64,000 nt of DNA from CAZENU01 sp965117035 (lineage in GTDB: Bacteria; Chloroflexota; Dehalococcoidia; Lucifugimonadales; CAZENU01). The stretch is from the NCBI GenBank assembly GCA_965117035.1, contig OZ220748.1, positions 3,286,001 to 3,350,000 of the forward strand, in the 5' to 3' direction. The position numbers and the translations under genes are program-made. Every line of letters begins with the position of its first letter. Position 1 is the first letter of the stretch. Positions 26,058 to 35,081 of this stretch are shown here, one piece after another. The notes below the pieces were generated by a model. The model saw nothing but the letters and a program-made list of their open reading frames with translations, made no database searches and was not told the origin of the DNA.

Positions 26058-27455
26058 CTACACGAGCTGGAAGTCGGGTGTCGCGGCTATGAAAGCCAGC
26101 ATGCTGGCCACGGTCTGCCCGAAGGTCTCGTGTCCCGTTTCCGCTTCGAGCTCGTGCCCGACTATCTGGCCGGCGTACTCGACCAGGCCCTCGCGCGTGA
26201 TGTCGGACGCCTCATAGCATCCAATCAGCTCCAGGCAGCCGTCGACCAGCTCGTCAGGTGTAAGGCTCGACCGGCCCGCCGCCAACCTCTCGCAGACAGA
26301 CCGCACGCCGGGCTTGACGGGGTCACCCAACCGGGTCGACGCGTAGTTGATCCGCTCGATCAGCGTCCCGCTGTCGACCCACTCTTTGCCCGTGTGCCAG
26401 CCCTCAACGCTGGGCGGATTGAGGGGCTCCTGTCCCATGTTCGCCGACCGCACGACGGCCTCATCGATGAGGTCCAGGGGGATCACGTCGGCCAGGTACG
26501 TGTTGCCTGCCAGATCGAGGTCGCCGGCCAGCCGGCTTATCCCCACGACCATCTCCACCGGACTCTTGACCTTCGCGAACCGCGCCTCCTTGAAGAAGTC
26601 GGACAGCAAGAGGGCGCGCATCACCGACCTTATGTCGTAGCCAGACTGGAAGTAGACACGGGCCAGGGTCTGAATGGCGTCCTCGTCGGGCTCGTCCGAC
26701 ACGAAGAAGTTGTGCAGCTTCGAGGCGACGAACCGGGCGGTGGCGGGCTGACGCGCGACGATGTCAATGATATCCTCGCCGTTGAATCGGCCCCGCTCGC
26801 CCAGAAACTCCTTTTCCCCGTAGTCGTGGTCCTCGGCGATGTACTTGAACGTTGGGAATACCGACCGGTAGGGGCCGATCGCGATCTGGCGGAAAGTCCA
26901 GCCGGTGAACGCCCGCGACGCGGCCTTCACATCGTCTTCGGTGTAGTTGCCGACGCCCATCGAGAAGAGCTCCAGCAGCTCGCGTCCGTAGTTCTCGTTG
27001 GGCTCTTCCCTGTGGCTCTGGCAGTTGTCCAGCCAGAACGACATCGCCGGGTCCTTTGACAGCTCGACCAAGATCGTCCGGAAGTTGCCCAGACCATGCC
27101 TGCGGAAGGTCTCGATCTGGGCGTTCAACAGCTCGTTCGGCTCGACTTTGGCGGCCGCGGTGGCGAAGAGCCCGTGCCAGAACAGCGCCATCTTCTCTTC
27201 CAGCGGCCGACGCGTGCGGACCATGGTGTAGAACCACTGGGGGAGGCTGGACTTACGAAAACCTACAGTGTCGGATGGGGCCTCGTAGCGCTCGAACAGG
27301 TCTTGTTCCGCGCGCTCCGAGCGCTCGGGGTGCAGAAGGTCCTCTACAGTCGCTTCGTAGCCCTGGGCCGCGCGCTCCTCCAGCTCCGGGTACGGCGCCC
27401 CGAAGCCCGCACGGCGCATCAGGTGCGCCATCAGCGCGATATCGCTGTCGCCCAT
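26058..27455 (-). CDS. DUF1800 domain protein (copy 2)
   Basis: 465 residues, a close paralogue of the protein at 19028-20422: LMRRAGFGAPYPELE, KMALFWHGLFATAA, SFWLDNCQSHREEPNENYGR and PPSVEGWHTGKEW are all shared. The main difference is around residues 60-75 (APSDTVGFRKSSLP). The frame is intact, so it may still be expressed although its DUF1501 partner is gone; only a short decayed tail of that gene remains upstream. Confidence 0.9.
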   Translation of the reverse strand: MGDSDIALMAHLMRRAGFGAPYPELEERAAQGYEATVEDLLHPERSERAEQDLFERYEAPSDTVGFRKSSLPQWFYTMVRTRRPLEEKMALFWHGLFATAAAKVEPNELLNAQIETFRRHGLGNFRTILVELSKDPAMSFWLDNCQSHREEPNENYGRELLELFSMGVGNYTEDDVKAASRAFTGWTFRQIAIGPYRSVFPTFKYIAEDHDYGEKEFLGERGRFNGEDIIDIVARQPATARFVASKLHNFFVSDEPDEDAIQTLARVYFQSGYDIRSVMRALLLSDFFKEARFAKVKSPVEMVVGISRLAGDLDLAGNTYLADVIPLDLIDEAVVRSANMGQEPLNPPSVEGWHTGKEWVDSGTLIERINYASTRLGDPVKPGVRSVCERLAAGRSSLTPDELVDGCLELIGCYEASDITREGLVEYAGQIVGHELEAETGHETFGQTVASMLAFIAATPDFQLV

Positions 27456-27872
27456 GGTGTCTCTCCCGACGAGAGTCGTGAGCTTCGCTGCGGAAGGCTG
27501 GTCCTTGAACCTCGGGGACTGCTCGAGCGGCCATTCATCCCGGCTCGGATCGATTCCTCCAGGTCATCGAAAACGACTCGATACGCCCACCCGGTTGCGC
27601 GGCTCTCGAGAGCCGCAGGCCCAAATGTACTGCTGTCGGGCCAGCCCGTCAACGGATAGCGAGGACGCTGGAGTACGCGTCCACGATCAGCCACGTCCCG
27701 CCCAGCCCGCGCCGAAAGGCAGCGCATCAGGGAGGCTCGGTCCTGACTGCAGGCTTCCTGGCGCCTTCGGGACGTTTCGCGAGACCCGACCGATCCCCGA
27801 ACGAGGCCGCGTTGACACCGCAGCCGGCCGTTCTTTACCATGAGCCGAGGCTCACCTAATAGGAGCATCCCC
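27456..27872. other. Gap between DUF1800 copy 2 and GreA fusion gene
   Basis: Apart from the DUF1501 remnant at 27480-27560 I see no gene or strong signal in this stretch. The rest is GC-rich, divergent spacer that must carry promoters for both flanking genes. Confidence 0.5.
27480..27560 (-). pseudogene. Remnant 3' end of a second DUF1501 gene
   Basis: The minus strand upstream of DUF1800 copy 2 can be read GIDPSRDEWPLEQSPRFKDQ, matching GVDPEPVVNGRFEQFPMFRNQ at the C-terminus of the intact DUF1501 protein, and nucleotide similarity extends over about 65-80 bases. Four codons further upstream the frame hits a stop, and no more homology is seen. The gene has been lost except for this tail. 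Confidence 0.65.
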
Positions 27873-28685
27873 TTGACAGAACCGCCCCGTGCAGTAACCC
27901 TCCTGGACGCCGTCGGGTTATACGTCAGCAGCCTCAAGACGAAGGCGGCCGGGTCCCCTTCCCGCCAGGAGCTCCTGCGCTTCGCGCAGTGGTGCGGCTC
28001 CGACAGGACCATCGCCGACATCCAGCCATCCGTGGTCGAGGAGTACGGCGCCCAGACGGGAGGCTCGGCCGCGCGAAGGGATGCGCCCGAGCGATTGCGG
28101 GAGGTCCGCCAGTTCCTGGCCTTCGCCCACAGGAAGGGCCTCGTCGATCAGAACCTCGGAAAGTACCTGCGCGTTCCCAAGACCAAGCTGCCCGACGCGA
28201 CGACGCGGTCCCGGAACGGGCCGGCTACGGTCGAGATCACGGCCGAGGGGCAGGCGCAGATCGAGAACGAGCTCGAAAGCCTGCGATCGAGGCGCGGCCC
28301 CATCGCCGCCGACATACGTCGCGCTGCCGCCGACAAGGACGTGCGGGAGAACGCCCCGCTCGAAGCCGCCAGGGAGCAGCTCGGACAGCTCGAGGCCCGT
28401 ATCGCGGAGCTCGAGAAGGCGCTGGAGTCCGCCGTCACGGTGAAGCGCTCAGCGGCCGGCAAGACCGTCGTCATGGGCTCCAGGGTGGTGCTGAGAGAGG
28501 CCGACTCGGGCCGCGAGACGACCTACACGATCGTCGGCGCGGTCGAGGCCGATCCCCTCGGCGGAAAGATCTCGGACGTGTCACCCGTCGGCAAGGCGCT
28601 CATGAACCAGTCGGTCGGCCGGGAGGTCAGCGTCACCACCCCGCGCGGTACGATCAAGTACCTGATCAAGCGCGTCAACTCATAG
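27873..28685 (+). CDS. Recombinase SAM-like domain fused to GreA/GreB elongation factor
   Basis: 270 residues from TTG 27873, which has AGGAG seven bases upstream; an in-frame ATG at 27840 has no such site. Residues about 1-105 resemble the N-terminal core-binding (SAM-like) domain of tyrosine recombinases (FAQWCGSDRTIADIQPSVVEEY, then REVRQFLAFAHRKGLVDQN). Residues about 115-190 are the GreA coiled coil; its tip, DVRENAPLEAAREQ, keeps the Asp and Glu that stimulate RNA polymerase cleavage. A GreA C-terminal globular domain with VSPVGKALMNQSVGREV follows. There is no recombinase catalytic domain. It likely rescues backtracked RNA polymerase, with the extra domain perhaps binding DNA. Confidence 0.88.
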   Translation: MTEPPRAVTLLDAVGLYVSSLKTKAAGSPSRQELLRFAQWCGSDRTIADIQPSVVEEYGAQTGGSAARRDAPERLREVRQFLAFAHRKGLVDQNLGKYLRVPKTKLPDATTRSRNGPATVEITAEGQAQIENELESLRSRRGPIAADIRRAAADKDVRENAPLEAAREQLGQLEARIAELEKALESAVTVKRSAAGKTVVMGSRVVLREADSGRETTYTIVGAVEADPLGGKISDVSPVGKALMNQSVGREVSVTTPRGTIKYLIKRVNS

Positions 28686-28853
28686 CGTCGGGCGACAGGC
28701 CCCGAGCCGGGCCGCCCGGCACCGCCTCCTCCAGACCTGCCGCGCGCCACTCCAGGCCGCCGGCGCACAGCCGCGCAAACCGAGGTACGTGTGTTGCTTG
28801 AACGCCCTGTTCGGCGACACCTATACTTGAGGCGGATGGACGTGGAGGACGCG

Positions 28854-29234
28854 ATGGCTTACGCGTACGAAGTGAGCACGCCGACGCTCGGCCGGGCCCT
28901 GTTCGAGCTCGCCTTCGTCCGATATCTCGAGAACATCGGATACCACCACCTGCGGGCCGGCGAATGGGCCGGCGCCAAGACGACCCACGAGTTCCGTCGG
29001 AACGGTGCGTTCGTGGCCCTCTCCATCGTGACAAGGGGGCAGCATGACTGCCGGATCACGGTCGAGTCCGACACCGTCCCGGTGGAGACGCTCGTCGTGG
29101 AGGTGCTGACGGAGGGCCTCGCCGACTCGCTGCAGGTCTTCGGGGACGCCCTCGACGCCGGCGATGAGAAAGAGAAGCTGATGTCGTTGACCAGGGCCCT
29201 GCGGGCCGCCTTCCCGGATCACCCGGACGCATAG
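28854..29234 (+). CDS. Hypothetical protein, 126 aa
   Basis: I do not recognise the family. ATG 28854 has GGAGGAC six bases upstream; in-frame ATGs at 28836 and 28791 would add 6 or 21 residues. The protein is soluble, with a helical N-terminus (TLGRALFELAFVRYLENIGY), a short beta region (FVALSIVTRGQHDCRITVES) and a helical, acidic C-terminus. It sits 21 bases before the antiporter gene and is probably co-transcribed with it. Confidence 0.6.
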   Translation: MAYAYEVSTPTLGRALFELAFVRYLENIGYHHLRAGEWAGAKTTHEFRRNGAFVALSIVTRGQHDCRITVESDTVPVETLVVEVLTEGLADSLQVFGDALDAGDEKEKLMSLTRALRAAFPDHPDA

Positions 29235-29255
29235 AAGGAGCCCCCACCGGAGCTT

Positions 29256-30530
29256 ATGGAAGAGACCCACGCGCTAACGCGCCTCGTCTTTCAGCTTGGC
29301 GCGATCCTGATCGCGGCCAAGCTCGGAGGCGAGGTCTGCGAACGCTATCTCAAGATGCCGGCCGTGCTCGGCGAGCTGGCGGCGGGAATAGTGATCGGCC
29401 CGTTCGCCCTGGGCGGCGTGGACGTTCCCCTGGTCGGCCCGCTCTTCGAACACGTCGAAGAGGGCGCCTCTATCCCCGTTTCCGACTCGCTCTGGTCCAT
29501 CGCCCAGTTCGGGTCGATAGTCCTGCTCTTCATGGCCGGCATCGAGACCGACCTCCGGCAGTTCCTGCGCTACGCACGCCCGGCCACGATTGTGGCGGTC
29601 GGCGGTGTCGTATTTCCATTCGCCCTCGGAGTCGGCCTCACGGTCGCTTTCGGATACGCCGATCAGGTGACGGACGTAAGGGCGCTGTTCATGGGCGCCG
29701 TGCTCACCGCGACGTCGATTGGCATCTCTGTCCGGGTGCTGGGCGACATCCGCAGCCTGGCCACGCCCGAGGGAGTCACCATTCTCGGCGCGGCGGTGCT
29801 CGACGACGTTCTCGGAATCCTGGCGCTGACCATCGTCGTGGGTCTGCACGACACGGGGGACTTCTCCGTATCGTCGGTAGGCCTCGTCGCGCTCAAGACC
29901 CTCGGCTTCTGGATAGCGCTGACCGGTATCGGCATACTGGCGGCGAAGCGCATTTCGGCCCTGTTCGGCTGGTTCCAGGTCAGCGGCGCCGCCGTCGCGC
30001 TGGCGCTGGGCGTGGCGCTGCTGGCCGCCGGCCTCGCGGAGAGCTTCGGGCTGGCGATGATCATCGGCGCGTTCTCCATAGGGCTGGCGCTGTCAGGCAC
30101 CGATCTCGCGCACGCGCTGGAAGAGCCGCTGAACGGCGTATACGCCGCACTGGTCCCGATCTTCTTCGTCGTCATGGGCATGCTCGTCGACGTGTCGTCG
30201 CTCGACAGCAGCATCTGGGGCTTCGGCCTCGTCGTCACGTTGGCGGCAGTAGTCGGCAAGGTGGCGGGAGCGGGCCTCCCGGCGCTGTTCGCCGGCTTCA
30301 ACAGGCGAGGGGCCGCCCGGATCGGCGTGGGCATGCTGCCCCGCGGCGAGGTCGCGCTCATCATGGCGGGCGTCGGCATCGGCAATGCGATCATCGGCCA
30401 GCAGCTGTACGGCATCGCCATCCTCATGACGATCGTCACGACGGCGGCCGCGCCGCCGATACTCGCGGCGCTGTTCCGCAACGACGCTTCCGGACTGCGG
30501 CGCGGCGAGCAGGCCGAGGACGCCGCATGA
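29256..30530 (+). CDS. CPA2 family cation/proton antiporter
   Basis: 424 residues and about 12-13 membrane helices. LPAVLGELAAGIVIGPFAL-type sequence after helix 1, GIETDLRQFLRYARPA, the ion-binding LDDVLGI motif in the middle and GMLPRGEVALIMAGVG near the end are typical of KefB/NapA-like CPA2 exchangers. There is no C-terminal RCK domain. It exchanges Na+ or K+ for H+. Its stop overlaps the start of the FAD/Fe-S gene (ATGA). Confidence 0.92.
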   Translation: MEETHALTRLVFQLGAILIAAKLGGEVCERYLKMPAVLGELAAGIVIGPFALGGVDVPLVGPLFEHVEEGASIPVSDSLWSIAQFGSIVLLFMAGIETDLRQFLRYARPATIVAVGGVVFPFALGVGLTVAFGYADQVTDVRALFMGAVLTATSIGISVRVLGDIRSLATPEGVTILGAAVLDDVLGILALTIVVGLHDTGDFSVSSVGLVALKTLGFWIALTGIGILAAKRISALFGWFQVSGAAVALALGVALLAAGLAESFGLAMIIGAFSIGLALSGTDLAHALEEPLNGVYAALVPIFFVVMGMLVDVSSLDSSIWGFGLVVTLAAVVGKVAGAGLPALFAGFNRRGAARIGVGMLPRGEVALIMAGVGIGNAIIGQQLYGIAILMTIVTTAAAPPILAALFRNDASGLRRGEQAEDAA

Positions 30531-33430
30531 CCGTCGCCGCAGCCGAAGCCGACACGCGGGAGCTGGCCCACGAGCTCCGACGACGCGTCGCCGGCGAGGT
30601 GCGCTTCGACAAGATGAGCCGCGTCCTCTACAGCACGGACGCGAGCATGTACCAGATCGAGCCCATCGGCGTCGTCCTCCCCAGGAGCGAGGAGGACGTG
30701 GTGGCCGTGGTGGAGACGGCGAACAGTCACGGCGCGCCCGTGCTCCCGCGAGGAGGCGGCACGAGCCTCGCGGGCCAGGCCGTCGGCCGGGCGGTCGTGA
30801 TCGACTTCTCCAAGTACATGCGCAACCTGCTCGACGTCAATGTGGAGGAGGGCTGGGCGCGCACCCAGCCCGGCATCATTCTCGACGAGCTGAACGGGCT
30901 CCTGCGTCCCCATGGGGTCCAGTTCGCGCCCGACCCGTCCACGAGTAACCGGGGCAACGTCGGCGGGGCGATCGGCAACAACTCGTGCGGGGCGCATTCG
31001 ATCGTCTACGGCAAGACCGTGGACAACGTGCGCGAGCTGCGGGCCGTGCTCTCGAACGGCGACCTGGCGACGCTCGGCCCGACCGACGGCGCCGCCCTCG
31101 AGGCGAAGGCGCGCGGCGACTCGCTGGAGGCGCAGGTCTATCGAAGACTGGTCGAAATAGGCGACACGTGCCGCGACGAGGTGGCCGCCCGGTTCCCGAA
31201 GATCCAGCGTCGCGTATCTGGCTACAACCTCGACGAGCTCGCCTCACCCGGCGCCATCGACACCGCGCGCTTCGTCGTCGGGTCCGAGGGCACCTTGCTG
31301 ACCGTCACCGAGGCAAAGGTGCGGGTCGTCCCCATCCCTCGCGCCAGGGCGCTGGCCGTGCTCCACTTCCGGGAGCTGATCGAGTCGATGGAGGCCACGG
31401 TGCTGGCCCTGGAGCTGGGGCCGGCGTCGGTCGAGCTGGTCGACGACATGATCATCCGGCAGGCGCGGGAGAACCTGGAGTACTCGCGCCTGGCGGACTT
31501 TATCGACGGCGACCCGAAGGCGGTCCTGCTGGTCGAGTTCGCGGGCGACTCCGCCGCCGAGCTCGAATCGAGCATGGACGCCCTCGACGAGCGCATGCGG
31601 AGAAGCGGCCTGTCGTATTCCAACCGGCGCTTCGTCGATCCCGCCGACCAGGCCAGGGTATGGGCGGTGCGCAAGGCCGGTCTCGGCCTGATGATGAACG
31701 TGCGCGGGCCCGCCAAGCCACTCCCCTTCGTCGAGGACACCGCCGTCCCGCCGGAGGCGCTGCCCGAGTACGTGCGGCGCTTCGACGAGATAGTGCGGGA
31801 GCACGGCACGTCGGCCGGCTACTACGGACACGCCAGCGTCGGCTGCCTTCACATCCGGCCCCTGATCGACCCGGCCTCCGCCGAGGACGTCGAGCGCATG
31901 GTATCCATCTCTGCGCACGTCAGCGACCTGGTGCTCGAGTACGGCGGCGCCATGAGCGGCGAGCACGGCGACGGCCTCGCGCGCAGCGCCTGGAACGAGA
32001 AGATGTTCGGCAGCCGCATCTACGGCGCCTTCCGCGAGGTCAAGAGCGCCTTCGACCCCGACGGGCTCATGAACCCCGGGAAGATCGTCGACGCGCAGTC
32101 GATCGCCGAGAACCTGAGGACGACGCCTTCGACGCCGAGCGTGGAGATCGCGGCGGGTCTGTCATTCGAGGACGAGGGCGGTCTGGGCGGCGCGGCGCAG
32201 ATGTGCAACGGCCAGGCGGCCTGCCGCAAGCTCTCCGGCACCATGTGCCCCTCGTACATGGTCACCCGCGACGAGGAGCACTCCACCAGGGGGCGCGCCA
32301 ACGCCCTTCGCGCGGCGATGACCGGCGCCCTGCCCGTCGACAGCCTGACCGGCGACCGGCTCCACCGCGTGATGGACCTGTGCCTCGAGTGCAAGGGCTG
32401 CAAGGCCGAGTGCCCGTCCAACGTCGACGTCGCCAAGCTCAAGTACGAGTTTCTCGACAGGTACCACAGGGCCAACGGCTACCCGCTTCGCAGCCGCCTG
32501 TTCGCCAACCTGTCGACCCTCGGGAGGATGGGATCGTTCTTCGCGCCGGTGTCGAACTGGAGCCTCGGCTCGCCGGCCTTCAAGGCGCTGCTCGAGCAGA
32601 TCGCTGGCATCGACGCCAGGCGCGACCTGCCGCCCTTCGCGAGCCAGACCTTCAGGCAGTGGTTCCGGGCGCGGGCGCCGGCAGCTCCCGCGGACGCGCC
32701 TCGCGGCCCGGTCGTGCTGTTCGCGGACACCTTCACCGACTACAACCACCCGGAGTTGGGTCGGGCGGCGGTCACGGTGCTCGAGCGGCTCGGATACGGC
32801 GTCGTCGTGCCGGGGTCGAGGTGCTGCGGCAGGCCGATGCTGTCCAAGGGGATGATCGGCCGGGCGCGCGACAACGCCCGATTCAACGTCGATGCGGTGC
32901 ACGCGCTGGTCGATCGGGGCGCGAAGGTCGTGGGCCTGGAGCCGAGCTGCATCCTGAGCTTCCGCGACGACTACCTCGACCTGCTGCCCGGCGACCACCG
33001 CGCGCGGGAGGTAGCCGACGCCACGTTGCTGGTCGAGGAGTTCGTGGAGCACGCCGCCGGCCAGGGCGCGACGCTGGAACCCTCAGGAGGCCGCACCAGG
33101 CTGCTCTTCCACGGCCACTGCCACCAGAAGGCGCTCGTCGGCACCCGGCCGGCGATGGACGTGTTGCGGTCGGCCTGGGGCGGCGAGGTGGAGGAGATAC
33201 AGTCCGGCTGCTGCGGAATGGCCGGCTCGTTCGGCTTCGAGAAGGAGCACTACGAGACCTCGCTCAAGATCGGAGAGCAGAGCCTCTTCGAACACATCAG
33301 GACGGCAGAGGGCGACTTCGAGGTCGTGAGCGAGGGCGTTTCCTGCCGCCAGCAGATTCGCGATGGCACGGGCGTGGGCGCCCGTCACCTTGTCGAAGTC
33401 CTGGCGGACGCGATAACCCCGAAGGGTTGA
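30527..33430 (+). CDS. FAD-linked oxidase fused to Fe-S/CCG subunit (GlcD-GlcF type)
   Basis: 967 residues. Residues about 1-530 are a GlcD-like flavoprotein: the PCMH FAD domain with LPRGGGTSLAGQAVG and NVGGAIGNNSCGAHSIVYG, then an FAD-oxidase C-terminal domain ending AFDPDGLMNPGKIV. From about 555, Cys clusters CNGQAACRKLSGTMCPSY and CLECKGCKAECPSNV ligate two 4Fe-4S centres. Two CCG domains follow (SRCCGRPM, SGCCGMAGSFGFE). This is the YdiJ/glycolate-oxidase-like single-chain form, oxidising a 2-hydroxyacid such as glycolate, D-lactate or 2-hydroxyglutarate. It is coupled to the antiporter. Confidence 0.93.
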   Translation: MTVAAAEADTRELAHELRRRVAGEVRFDKMSRVLYSTDASMYQIEPIGVVLPRSEEDVVAVVETANSHGAPVLPRGGGTSLAGQAVGRAVVIDFSKYMRNLLDVNVEEGWARTQPGIILDELNGLLRPHGVQFAPDPSTSNRGNVGGAIGNNSCGAHSIVYGKTVDNVRELRAVLSNGDLATLGPTDGAALEAKARGDSLEAQVYRRLVEIGDTCRDEVAARFPKIQRRVSGYNLDELASPGAIDTARFVVGSEGTLLTVTEAKVRVVPIPRARALAVLHFRELIESMEATVLALELGPASVELVDDMIIRQARENLEYSRLADFIDGDPKAVLLVEFAGDSAAELESSMDALDERMRRSGLSYSNRRFVDPADQARVWAVRKAGLGLMMNVRGPAKPLPFVEDTAVPPEALPEYVRRFDEIVREHGTSAGYYGHASVGCLHIRPLIDPASAEDVERMVSISAHVSDLVLEYGGAMSGEHGDGLARSAWNEKMFGSRIYGAFREVKSAFDPDGLMNPGKIVDAQSIAENLRTTPSTPSVEIAAGLSFEDEGGLGGAAQMCNGQAACRKLSGTMCPSYMVTRDEEHSTRGRANALRAAMTGALPVDSLTGDRLHRVMDLCLECKGCKAECPSNVDVAKLKYEFLDRYHRANGYPLRSRLFANLSTLGRMGSFFAPVSNWSLGSPAFKALLEQIAGIDARRDLPPFASQTFRQWFRARAPAAPADAPRGPVVLFADTFTDYNHPELGRAAVTVLERLGYGVVVPGSRCCGRPMLSKGMIGRARDNARFNVDAVHALVDRGAKVVGLEPSCILSFRDDYLDLLPGDHRAREVADATLLVEEFVEHAAGQGATLEPSGGRTRLLFHGHCHQKALVGTRPAMDVLRSAWGGEVEEIQSGCCGMAGSFGFEKEHYETSLKIGEQSLFEHIRTAEGDFEVVSEGVSCRQQIRDGTGVGARHLVEVLADAITPKG

Positions 33431-33512
33431 GAAGAAGGACGGGCATTCGCCCCGCGAACGCCGGAATACAGGCGCCGCAGAGGACCGCGAGCGGACTCGC
33501 CGGAGACTCCTG

Positions 33513-33833
33513 CTAGGGCACCAGCCGGTCTATGCTGATGGCCTTGTTGCTTCGAGTGCTCCTGACCTTCAGCGCCTCGCCCTCGGCGAGCGTATCGAAG
33601 GTGAGCCAGTCGACCTCGACGATCTCCCGGTCTACGAGAAGGAAGTGACGGCCGAAGCGCTCCTCTTTCGCGTCGAGGTGTCCCTCAATCCACTTGTAGG
33701 GTGGAAGGGGATCGAGGATGGCCGCCAACGTTTCAGACAAAGCCCTTGTCACCTGCGTCATGCCGGGCCAGAGTTCCATCTGCCGCCGCACGTACGGCCG
33801 CACGTCGCCGACGGCTGGCTGTCGTCTAATCAT
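33513..33833 (-). CDS. Hypothetical protein, 106 aa, palindrome-controlled promoter
   Basis: I do not recognise the family. 106 residues: a helical N-terminal half with repeated Arg and PPYKWIEGHLDAKEERFGRHF, then a beta-rich half (LLVDREIVEVDWLTFDTLAEGEALKVRSTRSNKAISIDRL). There are no Cys and no membrane segment. The gene stands alone but has one of the best promoters in the window, with a 7-bp palindrome between the -35 and -10 boxes, so its expression is probably repressor-controlled. Possible internal start at Met18. Confidence 0.6.
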   Translation of the reverse strand: MIRRQPAVGDVRPYVRRQMELWPGMTQVTRALSETLAAILDPLPPYKWIEGHLDAKEERFGRHFLLVDREIVEVDWLTFDTLAEGEALKVRSTRSNKAISIDRLVP

Positions 33834-33842
33834 GCATCACTT

Positions 33843-33866
33843 GTGCCGGGCCCGTTTGTCCGGCAC
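33843..33866. promoter_or_regulatory. Leader hairpin GTGCCGG-N10-CCGGCAC
   Basis: A perfect seven-base inverted repeat in the leader of the 106-aa gene, 10 bases before its ATG on the minus strand. It may fold in the mRNA near the start codon or bind a protein. Confidence 0.4.
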
Positions 33867-33895
33867 ACTAAACCACGACAGACGGCGTCTGTCAA
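33867..33895 (-). promoter_or_regulatory. Promoter with internal operator for the 106-aa gene
   Basis: On the minus strand TTGACA (33895-33890), 17 bases, TTTAGT (33872-33867). Between them lies the perfect inverted repeat GACAGAC-N3-GTCTGTC (33877-33893), overlapping the -35. This is a classical repressor-site position, about 34 bases upstream of the ATG. Confidence 0.65.
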
Positions 33896-33980
33896 CCGTT
33901 TCGGCTGAATCCCGCGAGAGTAGCGCCTTTTTCGCCTTGCACATGGCGCGTGGGCGAGCCGGGGACAAGGGAGGCAAACG

Positions 33981-35063
33981 ATGAAAGCAGGCTTCTTCAC
34001 CATGCCGCTGCACCCGCCGGGGACAGACATCACGCAGTCTCTCGACGACGACCTGGAGCAGATCGTAACGCTGGACCGCCTCGGCTTCTGCGAGGCATGG
34101 ATCGGCGAGCATTTCACGGCGGAGTGGGAGAACGTGCCCTGCCCCGACCTGTTCATCGCCAGGGCCCTCGGCGCCACGGAGAACATCGTCCTGGGCACCG
34201 GCGTCACGTGCATGCCCAACCACAACCCGTTCATGATCGCCCACCGCATCGCCCAGCTCGACCATCTCGCCCACGGCCGGTTCTACTGGGGCGTCGGCTC
34301 CGGCGGGTTCCCGGGCGACTTCGAGGTCTTCGGGTTCGACCCCTCGTCCGGCGAGCAGCGCCAGATGACACGGGACGCCGTCGACCTTGTGCTGCAACTG
34401 TGGGACGACCCGAAGCCCGGCCTGTACGAGCACAGGTTCTGGCGCTTCACCGTGCCGGAGCCAAATCCCGAGATAGGCCAGTCGTTCCACTACAAGCCCT
34501 ACCAGAAGCCCCATCCGCCCATCGGCGTCGCCGGCGTCTCGAAGCGGTCGGACACGTTGACGCTCGCGGGCGAGCGAGGCTACATCCCGATGAGCATCAA
34601 CCTGGTGCCCAGCGCCACGCTCGCGACCCACTGGGAGATGGTGGCCGAGGGCGCGGCCAGCGCCGGCCGGACCGCCGACCGCTCGCTGTGGCGCATAGCG
34701 CGGGACGTCTTCGTCGCCGAGACGACCGAGGAGGCGCGCAGGGAGGCCCGCGAGGGCATCATCGCCCGCGACTACAACGAGTACTTCATGAGGATACTGT
34801 CGAACTTCAAGATGTTCGACCTGTTCAAGACCGACCCGGACATGCCGGACTCGGACGTGACCATCGACTACCTGCTGGACAACATCTGGATCGTGGGCAG
34901 CCCGGACGAGGTCGCGGAGAAGCTGCGGACGCTCCACGGCGAGGTGGGCGGATTCGGCGTGCTGTTGACCATGGGCCACGAGTGGCGGCCCAGGGACGCG
35001 TGGGTGCGCTCCATGACCCTCCTTGCCGAGGAGGTCATGCCCAGCCTGTCCGACCTGGACTGA
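33981..35063 (+). CDS. Luciferase-like (LLM) flavin-dependent oxidoreductase
   Basis: 360 residues of the bacterial luciferase-like TIM-barrel family: CEAWIGEHFTAEWENVPCPDLFIA, LGTGVTCMPNHNPFMIAHRIAQLDHLAHGRFYWGVGSGG (conserved core at about 65-110) and DNIWIVGSPDEVAEKLRTL near the C-terminus. These two-component monooxygenases use reduced flavin supplied by a partner; none is adjacent. GGGAGG precedes the ATG. The substrate is unknown; families like this are expanded in Chloroflexota that degrade recalcitrant organics. Confidence 0.9.
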   Translation: MKAGFFTMPLHPPGTDITQSLDDDLEQIVTLDRLGFCEAWIGEHFTAEWENVPCPDLFIARALGATENIVLGTGVTCMPNHNPFMIAHRIAQLDHLAHGRFYWGVGSGGFPGDFEVFGFDPSSGEQRQMTRDAVDLVLQLWDDPKPGLYEHRFWRFTVPEPNPEIGQSFHYKPYQKPHPPIGVAGVSKRSDTLTLAGERGYIPMSINLVPSATLATHWEMVAEGAASAGRTADRSLWRIARDVFVAETTEEARREAREGIIARDYNEYFMRILSNFKMFDLFKTDPDMPDSDVTIDYLLDNIWIVGSPDEVAEKLRTLHGEVGGFGVLLTMGHEWRPRDAWVRSMTLLAEEVMPSLSDLD

Positions 35064-35081
35064 AGGCCGGGCGCGTCGGCG

